A DNA stretch of 64,000 nucleotides from Triangularia verruculosa. Taxonomy: Eukaryota > Ascomycota > Sordariomycetes > Sordariales > Podosporaceae. The notes under the pieces were generated by a model. That model saw nothing but the letters and a program-made list of their open reading frames with translations. It did no database searches and was not told the origin of the DNA. This document shows positions 57,657 to 64,000 of this stretch, piece by piece (within the stretch, counting starts at the first letter, position 1; each line of letters opens with the position of its first letter). Made by a program: the position numbers and the translations under genes. The stretch is from positions 372,001 to 436,000 of the forward strand of contig MU863881.1 in the NCBI GenBank assembly GCA_033296885.1, given 5' to 3'.

Positions 57657-59932
57657 AGGTTCTCGCATCTTGTTGGATGTATCACTCCAGTTAGCGTGCC
57701 AAAACATCCACTCATGCTCTAGGTTACAGCCAAACTGTAAGTAGCCCGTATGATCAAACATGGTAACACCTGTGCCGAGTAGAATATCGAAATACGGTTT
57801 TGCTGTATCGAAAAGGTCTAATATCTTTGCTTTAAGGTCAATCATGTCATGATCCAGAGGCTCCAGGAATGTTCGTTTGGCACAGATAATCGAGGCAACG
57901 ACGTAATGAATGCCGGGATCATTGTCCAAGAGACGTTCGGCCTTGAACGAAATCTCGAGGAGCTCCACACCATCGGCATTGATAGCGGATCTGGCACTTT
58001 CGACGTTGGTGTTGGGGACGCCCATGGCCGCTGTCATAACGAGTCTGGAGTATTCGAGAAATGCCGCATTCTTGTCGATCGCGAAGAACTCAGCTGGCCC
58101 GTCGCGTATTCTTCCCGATTCTAAAAACTCCCAGACGGTATAATGAGCAAACCTCGCAGTAACGGTGGTCCACCCTAAAGGAACAGGCGAGATGTGGAAA
58201 TCTCGTCTCTCAGGCGCTACTGTGACCAGACAGCCGCAAAATTCACGGATTAGGTCTTCATTGAAAAGATAGCGGCCTGTAGTACGGCCACTCGATGCGG
58301 CGTACCTGCGCATGATATCCAGCAGCACAAGGCAAGGTATGCTGTTTGGCCAGATCAATGAATGGGCGTAGATCAGCTTCATGGTCATGCAGACGAATTC
58401 TCTCGCCTCGTTTGGGATCTGAAGGAAAATTCGCTCATATGTTTCGTCCAACGTTCTGGGAAGCGTAGCAAGGGTGCCCAAGATCACATCTTTGTGTGGC
58501 TCCAGTCGCTCAAGCACGTCGAGCTGACACACCACCCAGCGGAACCTGCTGATTTATGAGCACTCTAAAAACGCTCAAGAGGTTTGAGAGAAGTCAAGCT
58601 TACATGCCCCTCGCCTTGGCTATTATGGCATCCTCAGCCTCTCGCTGTAACCCAGTTGGCCAAGCCTTGAGCTTGCGGCTGTCTGCGAATCGTGCTCTGA
58701 CAAACAGACTAATGTCCTCGTTGACCAGATTGTCTTGCATCGAGACTGGCGAAGCTACTTCCGACATAGAAGTCTCGATATCGATGTATCGTCTACTGGT
58801 CACCAGAATCCGCACGTTTTGAAACCTCGGGTCGGTGCCAAGGTCTCGGACAACACGAAGAATATCGCGCCGCGGTAAGCTCTCATCCAAGGCATCCACA
58901 ATGATATAGACGCGCTCTAATGCTTGGATAATAACCCATAGCACATGCAACAGATCAATGAGGCTGGGATCTCCCCCGGCGTGAAAAAGCTGGTAGAGAC
59001 AGTCCGGCACTGTATCGACCTGACGGCAGAGCTGTTCAACGACCCATTTCAACATTGGTGATGATTCATCTTGGTGGCGGCCAAAGTGACAGTAGTAGTA
59101 CACACACACGGTAGAACCTGTGCTCTGCTTGCAATGATTCTTGAGAACGCTGACAAGGTAGGACGCTAGTATAGTCTTCCCAGCGCCAGGTATGCCATAG
59201 ACCCAAAGGCATCGGTGCTGGCCGTGAGCCCAGCTTTGCCATTTTTCTGAGCGGAGAATCCAATTCCCAGTACCCGGCTCGTATTGATCGACAGATAGAT
59301 GGTGCAGCGATGACGGGTCGGTTGCTCGAATCCAGTTATAGACCTCGCGCTTTTCTGCTTGAGTCAGGCTGGCATGGAGTTGGTTTACTGTGTGTCTGAC
59401 ATCTTTTATATCCCGACTTTTTGCTGGTTAGAATCGCATGACACGCCTACATGCTATGGGCTCAAAAGGGTTTTTGAACTTGCCTCAAATCCGCGGTCAG
59501 CGCCAAACTGAGTGTTGACTTCTGCTGCGCCAAGTCCGACAGAAGTTTCCTCGCCCTTGCTTCCTTCAGCGGCCAAGCTAGAGAAACAAGAACTGCTTTC
59601 GCTTTGAGTTTCCCCGAACCCATGGTCACGCCCACAGTCTGGGGGCTGTGAGGGAAGCGCGCCAACAGCTCAGTGAGTGTTTTGTAACATGCCTCAATTG
59701 GGCCATCGCTGCTAAGGAGGTAGTTCAAGGAAGGCGGTTGTTGTTGACACAGCGCGAGAAAATCCAAGCTGTCCAAAACGGTCCTCAGGGCTGATGTTTC
59801 CACGAAAATGCGCCGAAGGTCTGATGGAGCATCACACGCCGTTACCAGATAATGTTTGCAGAGGGCGATGACTTTGGCGGCGACGTCGATCACCGTGATG
59901 ATGCTGGTCGCGGTGCTGAAGGGGTCCATCAT
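57645..59932 (-). CDS. STAND/NLR-like protein with NACHT domain, no sensor repeats
   Basis: Exons 59932-59484, 59416-58604 and 58545-57645 give about 720 residues. The first 140 residues (MMDPFSTATSIITVIDVAAK) match the fungal N-terminal helical domain of STAND proteins. A NACHT NTPase follows, with P-loop WVYGIPGAGKT near residue 225, Walker B VYIIVDALDES and a sensor-like VRILVTSRR. A winged-helix-like part begins after KARGMFRWVVCQLDVL. Such proteins act as intracellular switches in fungal incompatibility and defence. The usual ankyrin or WD repeats are absent; the frame ends shortly after a helical region. Intron 1 must use a GC donor (AG/GCAAGT), since no GT donor keeps the frame. A frameshift may have removed the C terminus. 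Confidence 0.82.
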
Positions 59933-60457
59933 TTACCGTACGTTTGATCGTCGATTGTGGCAGACCACATCGGATGAAGAAAAGCACATGGCTTCTAGGC
60001 AGCGGGATCAGTGCCATGGGGGTAACCTCCTCTTATGCCTAGAGCACCACAAACACGCGAAATACAGTGACATCATTTCTTTGATGTTGTGGTGCAACGG
60101 TTGGTCGGACGAGATTATGCGGTGCTTCAGTTGTGACCGGTTCCACGGCGATCAGGACCGCTGTTCAAAAACCATTCGATTGATACCTATCATCAAGCTA
60201 CTAATAAGTCAAGCTACAGGCTTGACTCGCTCTATTAAGCCCTACCACTATCGTATCCGCCTCAACAGTTACCATTTGAGGTATCGGGCCGGAAGACTTA
60301 ACATGGACGTCTCTTCACCGTGCGTTAATCTTCTTCTGGAGGTCTTCATTGGCCTTTTTCTGCTTCCGTGCCCTTTGCTCATAACGGCGGCGCGGTCTGG
60401 TAGGTATGCCTTGGATTTCGAGTTGAATTGCATTGCTAATAAGTCTGTTAGACATTG
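59933..60457. other. Intergenic, no gene seen
   Basis: Promoter of the STAND gene and 3' side of the cysteine-rich gene. An open frame overlaps here on the plus strand but lacks features. Confidence 0.45.
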
Positions 60458-61259
60458 TTACAAGGGCTGGCTATAACAAGGAATACCTACCGAAGCCATA
60501 CAAGGGATGCAAAAAGTCGGCACTGCGCTCGGTGTAAGCGGCAGACATACCTCTCGTGGCCTTTTGCACCTGGACTTATGATCTCTGGAGACGCAACAGA
60601 AACACGACGTGAAGGCGGCATGTGCTCTGGCAGTAGACGGAAGTGGGTGTGATGTAGAAGAGAAAGGTGCCTGGGAAGCAGTTGAGCCGGCCACGACATT
60701 TCCACCCGCCGCGTTGGGGGCAACATCTTGTTGGGTCAACACTTGAACAGAGAGATCTGAAATATTGGCGCCAGAGTATAAACCAAGTTGAGGAGGTGTG
60801 CTGAGGCCTGCTGGAAAAGGCAAACGGGGTGAAGCAGGAGACGAGGACGGACCCGACGACGGAATTGAGAGGTCTTGCGCTTGGGGTGCTGCATTTGCGC
60901 CCGGATCTGAGGTCGGTAAATTGGCCGAGGTCTGTAGCTCTTGGAGAAGCCATTTCGCAGGATACCGCATGTTTGCTGGTCTTTTCTGAACTGAACCCCA
61001 ATCGCGATGATAAGGGGGTTCATCCTGGCCCAGGGCTTTTGCTCTGAATCTCTAAACCCATAGGTACCATTAAGAGGATTAGCATCGCACACCCGTACTC
61101 AATTCTGCAGTCAGTGTTGTAGATTAAGGTCCCGAAGTCATGACCATGGTCATGAAGATATTCATAGGTACGTGGGTAGCAAGAACTTACCTTGCAATTA
61201 TGGCATTGCTTGTGGAGCAGATTTGTCAAGGAAGAATGGCAGACGCAACGCGCACACAT
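60458..61259 (-). CDS. Cysteine-rich zinc-ribbon protein, paralogue C
   Basis: Exons 61259-61191 and 61051-60458 give about 220 residues. Exon 1 encodes MCARCVCHSSLTNLLHKQCH followed by NCK and is followed by a GTAAGT donor. Exon 2 opens RFRAKALGQD, matching RFKAEAVGSG of the paralogue at 55.7 kb, and continues with a WLLQEL segment. It then has a long Pro/Ser/Ala linker and a Cys-rich end (CFCCVSRDHKSRCKR, FCIPCMASVGIPCYSQPL). A further intron near the end (GTAGGT at 60502) would give a C terminus CMASTY instead, as in the paralogue, so the last residues are uncertain. The upstream frame is open but has no ATG. There is no signal peptide and no known family. Confidence 0.65.
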
Positions 61260-62303
61260 GCTACCGGTATGGGCGGATTTCGAGACTTGGGTAAGGTCCA
61301 GGCAAGTGGTTTTGGAAGAGTTATGTATCGTAGAATGAATTATATCATGGAATAAGGTATATTACCTACAAGGTCGGAAAGGCTTCTCGGCGTGATTGCT
61401 GGTTACCGTAGGTAGTTGGTAGGTACGAAGTTGATAGGAAAAGTAGACAAGGAGCAGAGGTCGGCTGGTACTTAAGGTAACTAGTCGTTTACTTTATGTG
61501 GCGGCAATGGTCCAAGAGGTACTCCAGGGCGTCTAATTCCTGTAAAATTTGAGAAGCTGACCCGCTGTTAAATTTGAAACCACGCTTGTGGCGAAACGAT
61601 AGATACCTATTTAATATCCTTACCACCTGAGGATGAGCCTCATCAAGCGAGTAAATGGCAATACTTGTACGATAACGTGTAATAGAATCGACGTATGGGC
61701 AGAGTTGGGTGTACTAAATGACCTCCGACGAAGCTCGAAGCTCACGCGTCTCACTCTGTTTCATGTTCTGTGATATCACCTTGTAATATTCGAGGCATGG
61801 TGACTCTGGTACTTAATGTTCGCGCACGATACGGTATCTTCTGTCTACTGCGGACCTCTTCCTCGTGCACGTTTCCAGCGAAGGCTTTTAGAGTCTGGAC
61901 TGGTCTGTGAGGGGTTCAACCCGCGTCATTCTAGATTGACAGCTTCGGATCAAAGCAGAGGTGGTTCACCGAGCCATGTCCCATCTCTCCTACAGCGACA
62001 CATGCTTGGTCAGGAGGTTGGAGGTAGGTATCATGCAGCCTACACACTTGTTCTCCTGGCGCTCCGAAGAGAGACGGTTTGGCATCTAAAACGCTACGAA
62101 ATGCCGCAACTACGTACCCACCTCGGTGAGAAAGAGCTACGCAACTCCGAACAACCGTTCCGCAGCAACCGCACCTATCTCTCCCCCTGAAGGAAAAGCC
62201 CAGAGATGAAGCAGTAACCATTTAACGGTATATCCATATGGTTGGGGCCAGAATACTTCGTTGTTTTCCGGGATATGTGTCCATGACTGGGCGCAACGGC
62301 CCA
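61260..62303. other. Repeat-rich intergenic DNA
   Basis: AT-rich stretches, GGTA microsatellites near 61400-61430 and short featureless frames. No gene is supported. Confidence 0.5.
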
Positions 62304-62540
62304 CCGAAGCGCAAATCGTTGTGTTATGGCGGGATGTTCACACGTACCCGAAAGCCCCCACGAACACTTTGCCCGATGAACCGACACTTTGATGGGCAGC
62401 CGAGTACGACACACGCTGTTGGGAAGAGAAGAGATAAAAAGACACATCGCACTCTAACTGACACACCTGACACAGAAGCCGCCAGGTGCCCCGTACTTAG
62501 GTATTCATTTCGGAGGAAGCAGAATTATAGCGGCCACACA
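62304..62540 (+). mobile_element. Decayed dispersed repeat, copy 2
   Basis: Similar along its length to the minus strand of 47381-47622. Shared landmarks are GCGGGATGTTC, GACACTTTGATGGGC (ACACCTTGATGGGC in copy 1), TACGCTGTTGG-like and TATTCATTTCGGAGGAAG. Small indels break the reading frame seen in copy 1. Confidence 0.65.
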
Positions 62541-62738
62541 TCCCGGGCGGGTTGGGGCAGGGACGTCGGTAAAGCGGTTTGCTGCAAATGCTCAGGGCGG
62601 GCGCGACCGTGTCCTCGGTTGTGATATGGCCCTGCTTGCCCTTCTCTCTTCCCACTGGCCATGGCGAATTGCGCGTGTTCGTAAATGTAGGCTGAGGATT
62701 TTCTTGGTTTGGTTACGTCCTTGACGCCCTCGGAACTC

Positions 62739-63270
62739 CGGGACCTCTAAATTCACGGCCTCCGAATTATATTTTCACTGTCTCTGACCGCATATGGAAG
62801 CGCCCCACAACGTCCTGCCACAATGTGAGCCACAGGCAATTTTTGCAGCGACTGTCATCACAATAAGACATTGAACAATGCTGGCCTCTGGCATCCAGGA
62901 CCCGATCAAGCGTTTGAAAAGCCAGGTATTACGGATGCCTGGAATTGGCAGTTTAAATGGTGGTTAAATGGTGGTCAAATGGTGGTTTTATATGCAATAT
63001 ATTAGCGTCATATAACCCTAACCCTGAGTGCACGCCTGCACTTGCACCACCCACAACACCACCCACAGCACTACTTTTTGATGGATATACCAAGCCCTAG
63101 TATATTGAATTGATATTTCTAGTGGAATTTGGCGGTATCCGAAGGTGGCTTTGGTTTTTCAAGTATGTTGAGCGATGTAAACTGCAGCTAAAGTTGGCTG
63201 TGGCTGACATGGTTGTGCACAGACCAGGCCGTGAAAATATAATTTGGAGAGAGTGAATTTAGAGGTCCCG
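62739..63270. mobile_element. MITE-like element with 40-bp terminal inverted repeats
   Basis: The left end 62739-62778 and the inverted right end 63231-63270 match at 36 of 40 positions: an exact 18-mer CGGGACCTCTAAATTCAC, 8 variable bases, then an exact 14-mer AATTATATTTTCAC. The 532-bp interior has no coding frame. It has an 11-bp triplicate and a CACCACCCACAACACCACCC tract. I find no clear target-site duplication. A non-autonomous DNA transposon is the best reading. Confidence 0.6.
62954..62986. repeat. 11-bp tandem repeat, three units
   Basis: TAAATGGTGGT occurs twice and then CAAATGGTGGT, inside the MITE-like element. Confidence 0.85.
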
Positions 63271-63294
63271 TCAGGTCAGGGACTGGCTATTGTC

Positions 63295-63327
63295 CCTTGC
63301 AAACGAAACGAAGTTTGGGCCCAAGCG
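63295..63327. repeat. 33-bp sequence identical to 47304-47336
   Basis: CCTTGCAAACGAAACGAAGT through CCCAAGCG is identical in both places and on the same strand, while the neighbouring copy 2 (62.3 kb) is in the opposite orientation to copy 1. This points to rearranged fragments of one repeat family. Confidence 0.85.
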
Positions 63328-63667
63328 TTTTTGTTTGACCAGCGTTTGCTGGGTTTTTAAAAAGTTAATTTAAGTAACATTCAAGAACTTAAGAAGTAAG
63401 GTAGTCTTCTTTTTTTAGCGGTAAATATATCTTTATTCTAGAAGAGATAAAAAAAAACCCAGCATGGGCCTTTTGACGTTTCGTTTTCAAAACACAAGCA
63501 GCTCATCAAAACCTGCGATCGAGTCGAGCAAACCAGAACAAGCTAAGCTTGGACGATGGTACGAGTGTCTTGCTGCCGGGAATGGAGGGCCAGTCACGAC
63601 ACCAAAACATTAAAACAATCTCTTCGATTCAACAGAAGGGCTTGCGGGATGTGAGTCCAGCAGGTCA

Positions 63668-64000
63668 TTAGTAAACATAGATGAAGTCCTCGTTCTTGAC
63701 ATCGGTCATATCGCGCAGAGCATTGTCGTCCTCGAGCGTTTTTGGCTTCGGATTTGTATCCGCCTCCTCAAGGTCTGCTGTCTTTCCGGTTGCAATGTGC
63801 CCTTGGCTGATCATGGACTCATCTACCAGCACTGCATTCTTGCCCAGCGCCCCCCGACGCTTGGCATGTCGGCGGTTAAGAAACATCAGGTAGAAGGGGA
63901 TGAGTCTGCCGACCACGTGTTAGCTGGGATGCCGCGATACTGTGTCGTCATTACTCACATTGCCAGTGCTGCAACTAATACGAGCATGATGAGATTCGAT
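63668..64000 (-). CDS. 3' end of an MFS permease (partial)
   Basis: The last exons of a gene that enters from beyond the window: 63905-63668 and 64000-63959 (incomplete). Spliced, the sequence reads as one hydrophobic helix (LIMLVLVAALAILIPFYLMF) followed by a basic LNRRHAKRR and a hydrophilic tail of about 70 residues ending in NEDFIYVY. A final helix followed by a charged tail ending in FxYxY is typical of fungal Dal5-like anion:cation symporters of the major facilitator superfamily (allantoate or vitamin permeases). The intron donor is GTGAGT. Substrate cannot be told from this fragment. Confidence 0.75.

Noticed and set aside
59856..60476. 206-codon plus-strand frame
   Set aside because: Overlaps the STAND gene start and its promoter; composition is unlike a protein and no domain is seen.
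60736..61092. Alternative exon frame (118 codons, minus) across paralogue C
   Set aside because: The frame starting at 61051 matches the paralogue at 55.7 kb right after the intron, so the other frame is a shadow.
63016..63028. Telomere-like CCCTAACCC, also near 44916 and 47358
   Set aside because: Only one and a half repeat units each time; too short to call a telomere relic, although the right part of the window is repeat-rich.

Overview
The window looks like nuclear DNA of a filamentous ascomycete, most probably a sordariomycete. The genes have short introns (about 45-140 nt) with GTAAGT-like donors. The gene set is fungal: flavohemoglobin, a CCG-9-type trehalose phosphorylase, a DUF3405 protein, a giant DUF3638 protein, a DMATS prenyltransferase and a NACHT/STAND protein. 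The right part carries many TACC/GGTA microsatellites. I do not name a species. All exon joins were worked out by eye from frame continuity, splice consensus and family resemblance; none was tested against RNA.

Layout. 0-3.2 kb: no credible gene. 3.2-13.8 kb: flavohemoglobin (-), a bilirubin-oxidase-like multicopper oxidase (-), a secreted protein of unknown function (+) and an unknown three-exon gene (+). 13.9 kb: tRNA-Arg(UCU) (-). 14.8-27.6 kb is a housekeeping block: GINS subunit Psf3 (-) divergent from mitochondrial Mn-SOD (+), trehalose phosphorylase (+), thymidylate synthase (-) divergent from the U5 snRNP protein Dim1 (+), and a DUF3405 type II membrane protein (+). 29-32.5 kb: a secreted aldose 1-epimerase-like protein (-) and a single-pass mucin-like membrane protein (-). 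33.8-43.5 kb: one protein of about 3,186 residues (-) of the DUF3638/DUF3645 family.

From 45.6 kb the character changes to accessory DNA. A DMATS-type aromatic prenyltransferase (+) is followed by decayed repeats and a small zinc-ribbon gene. Next comes a 12-unit 22-bp minisatellite with a higher-order 88-bp period. An ABM-like protein (-) and a cytochrome P450 (+) share a divergent promoter holding a perfect 17-bp inverted repeat. After a Kex2-type proline-rich secreted protein (-) come two paralogous cysteine-rich genes flanking a STAND protein that lacks its sensor repeats. A 532-bp element with 40-bp terminal inverted repeats precedes the 3' end of an MFS permease (-) at the right edge.

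How genes may work together. Flavohemoglobin and Mn-SOD are separate detoxification enzymes for nitric oxide and mitochondrial superoxide. Psf3 and thymidylate synthase both serve DNA replication. DMATS, the ABM-like protein and the P450 could form a small secondary-metabolism locus, but no backbone synthase is seen. The cysteine-rich family and the truncated NLR-like protein sit in repeat-rich, fast-evolving DNA. The most novel items are the two-gene cysteine-rich family, the shared-promoter inverted repeat, the minisatellite and the pheromone-like secreted precursor.
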